Part shown: in pieces, positions 17,453 to 25,045 of the stretch
Numbering within the stretch: position 1 is the first letter of the stretch
How the letters are laid out: each line of letters begins with the position of its first letter
NCBI GenBank assembly: GCA_910588565.1
Contig: CAJUPF010000004.1
Coordinates: 11,995 to 75,994 of the forward strand
DNA length: 64,000 bases
Direction of reading: 5' to 3'
DNA from: an uncultured Lachnospiraceae bacterium
GTDB taxonomy: Bacteria; Bacillota; Clostridia; Lachnospirales; Lachnospiraceae
Notes under the pieces: generated by a model
The model's database searches: none
What the model saw: the letters and a program-made list of their open reading frames with translations, nothing else
Told to the model about the DNA's origin: nothing
Position numbers and translations under genes: made by a program

Positions 17453-18229
17453 TTACAATTCTACCGTATCCGCCCAGAACCGTTTTGGAATGTTCTGAAT
17501 CTGCAGCTTGAGGTTAATTCTGGATTCTATGGCGATTGTATCAAAAAATCTGCACCAGAGCCTCCGAAATTCTTCCTCATCCGAAGAATATTCTTCTGTC
17601 AAACTAAGATCAATGGAAGACGCGTCTACAATCAGATAGGATTTGGAAGCCTTGTGTACGGCGGCGGTCTGATGTACGGCATCGTAGATAATAAAATGTT
17701 CCAGAGGAAGTCGGTTTGTAAAATGGGGCGCTAGTATTGGCAGAACATCATTTTTGGGATGGATTCTGGCAAACAGAATTTTATTTTTCAATTCCTGAAA
17801 CCGCAGAAATTCGATCAGATGATGGCCTTCATTGCTGGTCTGCCTGCAAAGTTCAAAAATGCAGGCAATACAAGGCTCTCCCAGATATTCCAGCACTTTA
17901 GCGCCTTCCGGCAGGGCAAGAGCCATAACAATCGTCTGATAGACAGCGTTTGCTTTATCCATCGGGAGCTTTCGCAAGGTTCCGTCAGCCATAGCGCATC
18001 TGCAGATTGTCTCATAGAATTCTACACCCAGACGCTGCAGCAGAGTCCGTGATACTTTCCGGCTCTTTTCAAAATCTGCCTTTGTCATAATATATTCATC
18101 AAACAGCGTAATGTCACCGCTCTGATCAGCGGAAAGGCGTATATTCTTATGTCCGTATCGACTTGCCCAGGCATCATAAACGCCAGTAAATATACCGTCA
18201 ATACTATCCTCGCATTGGAACACATACAT
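17453..18229 (-). CDS. TIGR03915-type probable DNA metabolism protein
   Basis: A 258-residue protein that I recognise as the partner of a radical-SAM protein (TIGR03915/DUF4130 family), annotated in databases as a probable DNA metabolism protein and in some bacteria fused to a uracil-DNA-glycosylase-like domain. Features are YVFQCEDSIDGIFTGVYDAW at the N-terminus, the central RFQELKNKILFARIHPKNDVLP and the C-terminal RRLWCRFFDTIAIESR. No experimentally defined activity is known to me. Its ATG at 18229 has a strong GGAGGTGAT site inside the preceding radical-SAM gene; the two genes overlap by 26 bases, so they are translationally coupled. Confidence 0.8.
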   Translation of the reverse strand: MYVFQCEDSIDGIFTGVYDAWASRYGHKNIRLSADQSGDITLFDEYIMTKADFEKSRKVSRTLLQRLGVEFYETICRCAMADGTLRKLPMDKANAVYQTIVMALALPEGAKVLEYLGEPCIACIFELCRQTSNEGHHLIEFLRFQELKNKILFARIHPKNDVLPILAPHFTNRLPLEHFIIYDAVHQTAAVHKASKSYLIVDASSIDLSLTEEYSSDEEEFRRLWCRFFDTIAIESRINLKLQIQNIPKRFWADTVEL

Positions 18230-19598
18230 TTAAATCACCTCCAAAATTTACATCATCAAACAAAGAAATCTGCCGATAGCCTTCCTCCTTTATCTCCCTT
18301 GGAACCTGTTTTGTATCCGACAAAAGGTTCCGCAGAATATAATCCTCGTCCAGCTTTGTCGGATACATCATACGCCCGGAACAGGTAATAAAGTAAAGCG
18401 CCCGTTTTAATACAACGCCTATCTTTTTTAAATCTGCAAAGTCCAGCCTGCTGCCGCGTCTCGCCTTTACAATGCGTTTCGCAGACTTTGCTCCTATGCC
18501 GGGAACACGAAGCAGCGTCTTATAATCTGCCTTTTGAATCTCAACTGGAAAATATTCCAGATGACGCAGCGCCCAGTCACATTTTGGGTCGAGATATATA
18601 TTAAAATTCGGTTTGTCTTCCGAAAGCAGTTCCCCAACCGTAAAATGATAATACCGCAGCAGCCAGTCCGCCTGATACAGCCTGTGTTCCCGCAGCAGAG
18701 GCGGCCCGCCTGGCAGAGCCGGGAGGTCGGCATTATCAGTTACATTGATAAACGCAGAATAAAATACCCGCTTTAAATCAAACTTCTGATAAAGTCCTTC
18801 CGCTACGCTCATAATCTGAAAATCACTCTCCGGCGTGGCTCCAATTATCATCTGTGTGCTCTGTCCGGCCGGAACAAATCGCGGGGTTTTGTCATACAGC
18901 ATAATCTCATTTTTATTGTGAATAATGCTGTTTTGTATCTGGCGCATGGGCTTTAAAATCGTATTCCGGGATTTGCAGGGAGCCAGCCTGCGCAAGGCTT
19001 CGCTGGTCGGAAGTTCCAGATTAATACTCATACGGTCTGCCAGAAATCCGGCTTTCTCGATCAAAAGAGGATCTGCGCCCGGTATGGCTTTCACATGGAT
19101 ATACCCCTGAAAACGATAAACTGTCCGCAATCGGTAAAGCGCCTGATAAATCAAATCCATCGTATAATCGGGGCTTACAATAATTCCGGAACTTAAAAAT
19201 AATCCTTCAATATAATTTCTGCGGTAAAATTCTATGGTAAGCGTACAAATCTCTTCCGGAGTAAACGTCGCGCGCGGAATATCCGAATTACAGTTATTCT
19301 GACAATAAGCGCAATTAAAAATACATTCATTGGTAAATAATATTTTCAACAGCGAAACGCAGCGTCCATCCGCTGCAAAGGTATGACAGATACCGCAGGA
19401 CAGAGTATTGCCAATTCCGGTACCATCCCCGCGCCTGTCAATGCCGCTGGAAGTACAGGCAACATCGTATTTCGCCGCGTCTGTAAGAATGGTCAGTTTC
19501 TCCATAATCGTCGGAGACAAGCGGGCAGATGGAGAAGAATTTTGCGGCATAGCGCAAATTTCGCTTTTCCTGTTCTGAAATTTTGTAATTGTATCCAT
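18204..19598 (-). CDS. Radical-SAM putative DNA modification/repair protein with helix-hairpin-helix domain
   Basis: A 464-residue protein with the radical-SAM cluster motif C-x3-C-x2-C at Cys92, Cys96 and Cys99 (ECIFNCAYCQNNC) and further cysteines nearby (CGICHTF, GRC). Around residues 357-405 is a helix-hairpin-helix DNA-binding motif (LLRVPGIGAKSAKRI). This matches the TIGR03916 family, a putative DNA modification or repair radical-SAM protein linked to a glycosylase-type partner. The reaction is unknown. The ATG 19598 follows AAAGGAGA. It is first in a two-gene operon with a sigma-A promoter flanked by two LexA-like sites. Confidence 0.82.
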   Translation of the reverse strand: MDTITKFQNRKSEICAMPQNSSPSARLSPTIMEKLTILTDAAKYDVACTSSGIDRRGDGTGIGNTLSCGICHTFAADGRCVSLLKILFTNECIFNCAYCQNNCNSDIPRATFTPEEICTLTIEFYRRNYIEGLFLSSGIIVSPDYTMDLIYQALYRLRTVYRFQGYIHVKAIPGADPLLIEKAGFLADRMSINLELPTSEALRRLAPCKSRNTILKPMRQIQNSIIHNKNEIMLYDKTPRFVPAGQSTQMIIGATPESDFQIMSVAEGLYQKFDLKRVFYSAFINVTDNADLPALPGGPPLLREHRLYQADWLLRYYHFTVGELLSEDKPNFNIYLDPKCDWALRHLEYFPVEIQKADYKTLLRVPGIGAKSAKRIVKARRGSRLDFADLKKIGVVLKRALYFITCSGRMMYPTKLDEDYILRNLLSDTKQVPREIKEEGYRQISLFDDVNFGGDLNVCVPMRG

Positions 19599-19615
19599 AC
19601 GGTATCTCCTTTTTC

Positions 19616-19627
19616 AAACAAATGTTC
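19616..19627. promoter_or_regulatory. LexA-like site 1 at the radical-SAM promoter start point
   Basis: AAACAAATGTTC matches the Gram-positive SOS box GAAC-N4-GTTC at seven of eight defined bases. It lies at the expected transcription start, between the -10 box and the start codon of the radical-SAM operon. Confidence 0.45.
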
Positions 19628-19633
19628 TTAGTT

Positions 19634-19662
19634 ATAATAGCACATAACTATTTGTTTTGCAA
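19634..19662 (-). promoter_or_regulatory. Sigma-A promoter of the radical-SAM operon
   Basis: On the minus strand TTGCAA (19657-19662) is followed after exactly 17 bases by TATTAT (19634-19639). The start codon lies about 35 bases downstream. Confidence 0.75.
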
Positions 19663-19670
19663 GCGAATAC

Positions 19671-19682
19671 GAATATTTGTTC
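19671..19682. promoter_or_regulatory. LexA-like site 2 upstream of the -35 box
   Basis: GAATATTTGTTC also matches GAAC-N4-GTTC at seven of eight defined bases. It lies nine bases upstream of the -35 hexamer, so with site 1 the promoter is bracketed. Confidence 0.45.
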
Positions 19683-19691
19683 TAAAAATAT

Positions 19692-19770
19692 GTAACAGTT
19701 CAGCCTTACGGATCCACTATTACAGAATCCGGCTCATATAAAGTTTGCCTGCGGCAAAGGATCCGGTTTG
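19692..19770 (+). repeat. Dispersed structured intergenic element, copy R2
   Basis: Begins with GTAACAGTTCAGCC (19692-19705), identical to R1, followed by TTACAGAATCCGG (19720-19732), an inner hairpin TTTGCC/GGCAAA at 19744-19758, and the closing arm ATCCGGTTT (19761-19769). It lies between the divergent radical-SAM operon and rsmA. Confidence 0.7.
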
Positions 19771-19893
19771 TGTTTAAATAACAGACATTGGATATGAAAA
19801 GAAACGCTTCATTGCATTTTCCATCCCCCTATGCTATCCTAAAGAAACAGTAACGACAGCAACTATTTTGGATACAAATCAAGTGAGGTTTTT

Positions 19894-20763
19894 ATGGCAA
19901 CAGACTTAAGCATCCCCAAAAATACTATTGCAATTCTGCAAAAATACAATTTCAATTTCCAGAAAAAATTCGGCCAGAACTTTCTGATCGATTCCCATGT
20001 ACTGGATAAAATTATACAGGCTGCAGACATTAACCAGGAGGATTTTGTTCTGGAAATCGGGCCGGGAATCGGTACGATGACGCAATATCTGTGCAGATAT
20101 GCCAGAGAAGTAGCCGCAGTGGAAATAGACAAAAATTTAATTCCGATTCTGAATGAAACGTTAAGTGATTATCAAAATGTAGAGATTATCCACAAAGATA
20201 TTTTAAAAACAGATCTTATCCACCTGGTTCAACAGAAAAACAGTGGAAAACCGATCAAAATTGTTGCAAATCTCCCATATTATATCACTACGCCGATTAT
20301 TATGGGTCTTTTTGAAAACCATGTTCCGGCTCACAGCATCACCGTTATGGTGCAAAAAGAAGTGGCTGACCGTATGCAGGCAGAGCCTGGAAGCAAAGAC
20401 TACGGCGCGCTGTCTTTAGCCGTACAATATTATGCCAGACCACAACTCGTAGCAAACGTTCCCCCAAACTGCTTTATGCCGCGGCCTAATGTAGGAAGCG
20501 CTGTGATCCGCCTTACCAAACATCAGGCTCCTCCGGTATCCGTAGAAGACGAATCCCTGATGTTTCGCATGATCCGGGCTTCCTTCAACCAGCGGAGAAA
20601 AACACTTGCAAACGGACTGAACAATGCCGGCAATATTCCTGCTTCCAAAGAGCAGATACAAAAAAGCATTCTTTCTCTTGGCGTACCGGCAAATATCCGC
20701 GGCGAAGCGCTGACATTAGAACAATTTGCCGCATTAAGCAACAGAATCCGCCATATTTCCTGA
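19894..20763 (+). CDS. rsmA: 16S rRNA (adenine1518/1519-N6)-dimethyltransferase
   Basis: Also called KsgA; dimethylates two adjacent adenines in helix 45 of 16S rRNA late in 30S assembly. The 289-residue protein has the family signature KKFGQNFLIDSHVLDKI, SAM-binding LEIGPGIGTMTQYL and VEIDKNLIPIL, the catalytic NLPYYITTPII motif, and the C-terminal SFNQRRKTLANGL. The start is ATG 19894 after AGTGAGGTTTTT. It is followed by a terminator-like hairpin that also contains the spoIID start codon. Confidence 0.96.
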   Translation: MATDLSIPKNTIAILQKYNFNFQKKFGQNFLIDSHVLDKIIQAADINQEDFVLEIGPGIGTMTQYLCRYAREVAAVEIDKNLIPILNETLSDYQNVEIIHKDILKTDLIHLVQQKNSGKPIKIVANLPYYITTPIIMGLFENHVPAHSITVMVQKEVADRMQAEPGSKDYGALSLAVQYYARPQLVANVPPNCFMPRPNVGSAVIRLTKHQAPPVSVEDESLMFRMIRASFNQRRKTLANGLNNAGNIPASKEQIQKSILSLGVPANIRGEALTLEQFAALSNRIRHIS

Positions 20764-20808
20764 TTCGCCAATTGCAGTCCCATTCCTCTTTGATACATAT
20801 TCTGTAAA

Positions 20809-20844
20809 AATGCTTCATATAATTGTTCTATGAAGCATTTTTTA
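20809..20844 (+). terminator. Terminator-like hairpin overlapping the spoIID start
   Basis: AATGCTTCATA (20809-20819) pairs perfectly with TATGAAGCATT (20829-20839) around a 9-base loop, and TTTTT follows. It has the full form of an intrinsic terminator for rsmA, but the ATG of spoIID (20830-20832) lies within the descending arm. Confidence 0.75.
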
Positions 20845-21735
20845 TACCGTATTTTTTGCGGAATCGCATTTTTTATACTAATTCCCATTGTATTTACACT
20901 TCTGATTCAGGGAAATGGCGATAATTATTTTATTAGCCAGGAATCGGCAGCAGAAATCGGGACAGAGGAAAGCGAGCTTGATGAAGATATTTTAACGGGA
21001 ATTGTGGCAAATGAAATTTCCATGGATACAAATAAGGAAGCTATGAAAGCCCAGACTGTCATTGCCCGGACAAACTGTCTTCGCGCAATCGAAATAGGAG
21101 AAAACCTGCCGGAAGGCCTGACCAAAAGTGAAATGCTTAAAATGTGGGGACAGGAAAATTTTTCAGAAAATTTCAGTCTGCTAGAAACCTGTATCAAAGA
21201 AACAAGAGGTGTGACAATGACCTGCGGCGGCTCCTATATCCAGGCTGACTTTCACCGATGCAGCGCAGGGTATACCAGGGACGCAGCAGCTCTCTACGGC
21301 AGTGAAGAATTTCCTTATCTGAAAAGCGCAGATTCCAGAATGGATATTACATCCAAAGAATTTTTAAAAGTTATGTTTTATACACCGGAACAATTTATCC
21401 AGAAGGGCGGTGAAATTTTCTCCGGATTAAGTCCGGAAGATGTATATTCCAAAATTTCCATTACCGGAAAAGATCAGGCGGGTTACGTAACTGAGTTTAC
21501 CATTGACGGCAAACCTTATTCGGGAGAAGAAATCCGGCTTTTATATAACTGGAATTCCTCAGCATTTTCGCTCAAAGAAACGGACGGGAAAATACGTGTT
21601 ATCACAAAAGGTATGGGACACGGACTGGGCCTTAGCCTGTATGGGGCGAACCAGCTGGCGTCAGAAGGATATGAATATAAGGATATTCTGAAATATTATT
21701 TTGCAGGAATCGAATTTGTTACGCAATATGATTGA
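20830..21735 (+). CDS. spoIID: Stage II sporulation protein D (SpoIID/LytB family)
   Basis: A membrane-anchored lytic transglycosylase that drives engulfment with SpoIIM and SpoIIP in the mother cell. The 301-residue protein has an N-terminal membrane segment (residues 7-27) and the SpoIID domain: the KEAMKAQTVIARTNCL segment with the catalytic Glu position, the AGYTRDAAALYGSEEFPYL region, and the ending KGMGHGLGLSLYGANQLASEGYEYKDILKYYF. The start ATG 20830 has no Shine-Dalgarno sequence and sits in a hairpin arm, and there is no alternative start before the membrane segment. The spoIIQ-like gene follows 66-87 bases later, the usual clostridial order. Confidence 0.93.
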   Translation: MKHFLYRIFCGIAFFILIPIVFTLLIQGNGDNYFISQESAAEIGTEESELDEDILTGIVANEISMDTNKEAMKAQTVIARTNCLRAIEIGENLPEGLTKSEMLKMWGQENFSENFSLLETCIKETRGVTMTCGGSYIQADFHRCSAGYTRDAAALYGSEEFPYLKSADSRMDITSKEFLKVMFYTPEQFIQKGGEIFSGLSPEDVYSKISITGKDQAGYVTEFTIDGKPYSGEEIRLLYNWNSSAFSLKETDGKIRVITKGMGHGLGLSLYGANQLASEGYEYKDILKYYFAGIEFVTQYD

Positions 21736-21822
21736 ATAAAACTCTAAAATACGCACAGACTATAGTCAGCAAATGTTACTGAATGGTAACCGGCAAAAAG
21801 AATGACTATGGATGGTGATAAT

Positions 21823-22695
21823 ATGAGAAGAGGAAATTTTTTTCGGAGAAACCAATATAAAATAGCTGCTGTATGCCTGCTGGCTGCAGTCCTGGGACTT
21901 ACGGGCATGGTAATGCTTCGGGATGGTAAGAAAACAGAGCAAGAACCAGAGCAGCAGACAGTAGCGGAAGAACCCGAAAAAACAGAAACAAAACAGATTG
22001 CGCTCACAGATACGGAAACGGAAGAACCAATACAAAAACGCCAGACAACAAAAGCTTCTACCGTAATCAAGCCCAAAAAAGATACCACAAAAACAGACAC
22101 AAAAACGGACACAAAAAACACTGTAAAACCAGCAGAAGAAGCAGCGGAAGAAACAGACAGTGAAACGGAAATTGCAGAAGAAATCGCAAAAGAACCAGAA
22201 GTAATGACAGAGCCAGTTGAACAGCCGGAAACAGTAGAAACCGCTGCACCGCAGCCTGCCGCAGAAGTAGAACTGCATTTTAATACGGATGCCGGACTGC
22301 TCTGGCCGGTAGAAGGCTCTGTGATTCTGGATTACAGTATGGATCAGACCGTATATTTTTCGACTTTAGATCAGTATAAATACAATCCGGCAGTGATTAT
22401 TTCTGGAAGTGTCAATGACAAAGTAAAAGCTGCCGCAAATGGGAAAATCACAGATATTTCCACAAATGAAGTAACCGGATGTACGGTTACAATGGATATT
22501 GGTGACGGCTATACAGCGATTTATGGACAGCTAAAAGAGGTTCCGTATGAAGTCGGTGCCTATCTGGAATCCGGCAATACCATAGGTTTTGTCAGCGAAC
22601 CTACCAAATACTATTCCCTGGAAGGAAGCAATCTCTATTTTTCACTGGAAAAAGACGGCGCTCCGGTAGATCCGGTGGAATTCTTTCACGAATAA
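21823..22695 (+). CDS. SpoIIQ-like protein with degenerate LytM/M23 domain
   Basis: A 290-residue protein with one membrane segment (about residues 12-32), a long Thr/Glu/Lys-rich low-complexity linker (residues about 35-150), and a C-terminal LytM/M23-fold domain from LLWPVEGSVILDYS. In active M23 enzymes zinc is held by an H-x3-D and an H-x-H motif; here the corresponding places read YNPAVIISG and NLYFSLEKDG, and the usual YGHL is YGQL, so no zinc site is visible. Position after spoIID suggests SpoIIQ, the forespore partner of SpoIIIAH. The start 21823 follows GGATGGTGAT; an ATG at 21802 would add seven residues. Confidence 0.8.
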   Translation: MRRGNFFRRNQYKIAAVCLLAAVLGLTGMVMLRDGKKTEQEPEQQTVAEEPEKTETKQIALTDTETEEPIQKRQTTKASTVIKPKKDTTKTDTKTDTKNTVKPAEEAAEETDSETEIAEEIAKEPEVMTEPVEQPETVETAAPQPAAEVELHFNTDAGLLWPVEGSVILDYSMDQTVYFSTLDQYKYNPAVIISGSVNDKVKAAANGKITDISTNEVTGCTVTMDIGDGYTAIYGQLKEVPYEVGAYLESGNTIGFVSEPTKYYSLEGSNLYFSLEKDGAPVDPVEFFHE

Positions 22696-22702
22696 ACACT
22701 GT

Positions 22703-22745
22703 AACAGAGGAGCTGTCGGGAAGCCCGATATCTCCTTTGTTTTTT
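22703..22745 (+). terminator. Terminator after the spoIIQ-like gene
   Basis: The arm around ACAGAGGAGCTGTCGGG pairs with CCCGATATCTCCTTTGT with three mismatches and a 3-base loop, and TTTTTT follows (to 22745). It begins eight bases after the stop codon. Confidence 0.85.
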
Positions 22746-22843
22746 CCGTGATTTCGCTGCAGCTTCCCGGCTACTTCTATTTCATATATATATTCACTAT
22801 ATACTACCTATATTTTACAGATTATTTTTATGGAATATTTTTC

Positions 22844-22872
22844 TTGTTTTTTGAGAGTGTGAAACGTATAAT
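22844..22872 (+). promoter_or_regulatory. Sigma-A promoter with a 200-base leader before the GIY-YIG gene
   Basis: TTGTTT (22844-22849), 17 bases, TATAAT (22867-22872). Transcription would start near 22880 and run about 220 bases before the start codon at 23102. Within the leader, TTACAGTTTA and TAAACTGTAA (about 23042-23071) form a perfect 10-bp hairpin with CGGAGG in the loop. The rest of the 22746-23077 spacer shows no gene I can support. Confidence 0.6.
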
Positions 22873-23101
22873 AAACGTTAGCTGTGTAACAGTACGAAAT
22901 TTGCAGCTGTTTTAGCCCATGTGTGCCTGATAATGGTATTTGGCCTATGAAATACCTTGTTTTTCGCAATAGTCTGATACTCCAGGATTGAAAACGCATC
23001 CAATAGTACACAATACGGCAGGAACAGCAACTTAATTTTCTATTACAGTTTACCCGGAGGCTAAACTGTAAAATTGATTGTGCATCAGGACGGTAAGCCT
23101 T

Positions 23102-23389
23102 ATGAATAAACAGACAGAGATCAATTATACATATATTGTAGAGTGCAGCGACGGAACCTATTACACCGGATGGACGAATAATATCAGACAGCGGATTTTG
23201 GCACACAATTCCAAAAAAGGTGCAAAATATACCCGTTCCCGAACGCCAGTAAAACTGGTTTATTTAGAGAAAGCAGACACCAAACAGGAGGCAATGCGGC
23301 GTGAAGCACAGATTAAACAGCTAAACAGAAACGAAAAGGAACAGCTAATCAAACAGAGAAAGGATTTTTATGGAAACAGTCAGATTTGA
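23102..23389 (+). CDS. GIY-YIG nuclease superfamily protein (UPF0213 type)
   Basis: A 95-residue protein with the GIY-YIG motif as TYIVECSDGTYYTGWTNN (residues about 8-25), then a helix with R-QRI-AHN and KGAKYTRSRTPVKLVYLE, the standard layout of short stand-alone UPF0213 proteins. These are predicted nucleases of unknown target. The start is ATG 23102 after AGGACGG; an upstream TTG at 23078 is weaker. The last 20 bases overlap the following DEAD-box helicase gene, so the pair is probably co-expressed. Confidence 0.85.
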   Translation: MNKQTEINYTYIVECSDGTYYTGWTNNIRQRILAHNSKKGAKYTRSRTPVKLVYLEKADTKQEAMRREAQIKQLNRNEKEQLIKQRKDFYGNSQI

Positions 23390-24968
23390 TGAACTGGGGC
23401 TAATGCCCCAGATTTTACGCGGCATTGAGGAGATGGGATTTGAAGAAACCACACCGATTCAGGCACAGGCTATCCCTATGGTAATGAGCGGGATTGATGT
23501 AATCGGACAGGCTCAGACCGGAACCGGCAAAACAGCAGCATTCGGTATTCCACTCCTGCAGAAAACCGACCCTTCTTACAAAAAAACACAGGCACTGATT
23601 TTATCCCCCACAAGGGAACTTGCCATCCAGGTTGCAGAAGAGCTTCGCAATCTTGGAAAATATCTCCATGGCGTCAAAATTCTGCCCGTCTATGGCGGAC
23701 AGGATATCACGAAACAGATTCGCTCCTTAAAGGGGGGCGTTCAGGTAATCGTAGGCACCCCCGGACGTATTATGGATCATCTCCGCAGAAAAACCATACG
23801 CTGCGAGGACGTACACACAATTGTACTTGATGAAGCAGATGAAATGCTGAACATGGGCTTTCGCGAAGATATCGAAACGATCCTGGAATACATTCCCCAA
23901 GAGCGCCAGACCGTTCTTTTTTCCGCAACCATGCCAAAGCCAATTCTGGAAATCACCAAAAAATACCAGCACGATGCAGTTACGATCAAAGTTGTAAAAA
24001 AAGAACTGACCGTATCCAATATCGAACAATATTATTTTGATGTAAAGCGAAAAGACAAGACAGATGTATTGTCCAGGCTCTTAGATTATTACAATCCAAA
24101 AGGCTCGATTGTATTTTGCAACACCAAGCGAATGGTAGATGAGCTTGCAAGAGAACTGACGCTCCGCGGATATTTCGCAGAAGGCCTTCATGGCGATATG
24201 AAACAGGCGCAGCGGGATCGTGTTATGGCAAATTTCCGAAAAGGAAAAACTGATATTTTAATCGCTACGGACGTAGCGGCAAGGGGACTTGACATCGATG
24301 ATGTGGAAGCCGTATTCAATTACGATATTCCCCAGGACGATGAATATTATGTACACCGCATAGGCCGGACCGGACGTGCAGGAAGAACCGGAAAAGCATT
24401 CAGCTTTGTCAAGGGCAAAGAAGTATATAAACTAAAAGATATTATGCGCTACTGCAAAACAAAAATCTACGCCCAGCCAATCCCTTCCTCTGCGGATGTA
24501 GCGCAGATCAAAGCCGAAAAGATCATGGACAATATTGCAACCATTATCGAAGAAGAAGATCTTCGAAGCATGATCAATTTTATTGAAAAACAAATCAATG
24601 AATCGGATTATACGGCAATGGATATCGCAGCTGCATTCCTGAAACAGGAACTTGGCGAAACAGGCTCCGGAACAACCGGCTACAAAGCCGGCGGCAGCTA
24701 TAGCTTCGGGGATACTGGGGCAGAAGAGGGCATGGTACGTCTCTTTATCAATATTGGAAAAAAACAGAAAATAAAAACAGGAGATATCTTAGGGGCCGTT
24801 GCCGGGGAATCCGGGATACCTGGAGATGTTGTAGGCGCAATTGATATGTATGATAAATTCACCTTCGTGGAAGTTCCCCAGGAACATGCCAATCAGGTGT
24901 TAGCATCCATGAAACGTGTGAAGATCAAAGGAAAAGATATTCATATCGAACCTGCAAACAGCAGATAG
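23370..24968 (+). CDS. DEAD-box ATP-dependent RNA helicase with DbpA-type RNA-binding domain
   Basis: A 532-residue RNA helicase. Motifs are in order: Q motif (FEETTPIQAQAIP), Walker A AQTGTGKT, PTRELA, TPGR, DEAD (VLDEADEML), SAT, and motif VI HRIGRTGRAGR. The last 75 residues (GMVRLFINIGKKQKIKTGDILG onward) fit the DbpA/CsdA C-terminal RNA-binding fold, which in DbpA and YxiN directs the enzyme to 23S rRNA. A role in ribosome assembly or cold-adapted RNA turnover is likely. The start lies inside the GIY-YIG gene. Confidence 0.93.
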   Translation: METVRFDELGLMPQILRGIEEMGFEETTPIQAQAIPMVMSGIDVIGQAQTGTGKTAAFGIPLLQKTDPSYKKTQALILSPTRELAIQVAEELRNLGKYLHGVKILPVYGGQDITKQIRSLKGGVQVIVGTPGRIMDHLRRKTIRCEDVHTIVLDEADEMLNMGFREDIETILEYIPQERQTVLFSATMPKPILEITKKYQHDAVTIKVVKKELTVSNIEQYYFDVKRKDKTDVLSRLLDYYNPKGSIVFCNTKRMVDELARELTLRGYFAEGLHGDMKQAQRDRVMANFRKGKTDILIATDVAARGLDIDDVEAVFNYDIPQDDEYYVHRIGRTGRAGRTGKAFSFVKGKEVYKLKDIMRYCKTKIYAQPIPSSADVAQIKAEKIMDNIATIIEEEDLRSMINFIEKQINESDYTAMDIAAAFLKQELGETGSGTTGYKAGGSYSFGDTGAEEGMVRLFINIGKKQKIKTGDILGAVAGESGIPGDVVGAIDMYDKFTFVEVPQEHANQVLASMKRVKIKGKDIHIEPANSR

Positions 24969-25001
24969 GATTTTCCAATATCATAACAATATAAAAAATG
25001 A

Positions 25002-25034
25002 GCCTGCCGGAATGCAGTTGGCATTCCGGCAGGC
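25002..25034. terminator. Strong hairpin between convergent helicase and deacetylase genes
   Basis: A perfect 14-bp stem, GCCTGCCGGAATGC (25002-25015) with 25021-25034, and a 5-base loop. On the minus strand it is followed by TTTTTT, so it is a proper terminator for the deacetylase gene; on the plus strand it probably also stops the helicase transcript. Confidence 0.9.
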
Positions 25035-25045
25035 CGTTTATATTC

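Noticed and set aside
21744..22278. Two long minus-strand frames rich in Phe, Cys and Ser opposite the spoIIQ-like gene
   Set aside because: They are mirror translations of the Glu/Thr/Lys-rich linker of the spoIIQ-like gene.
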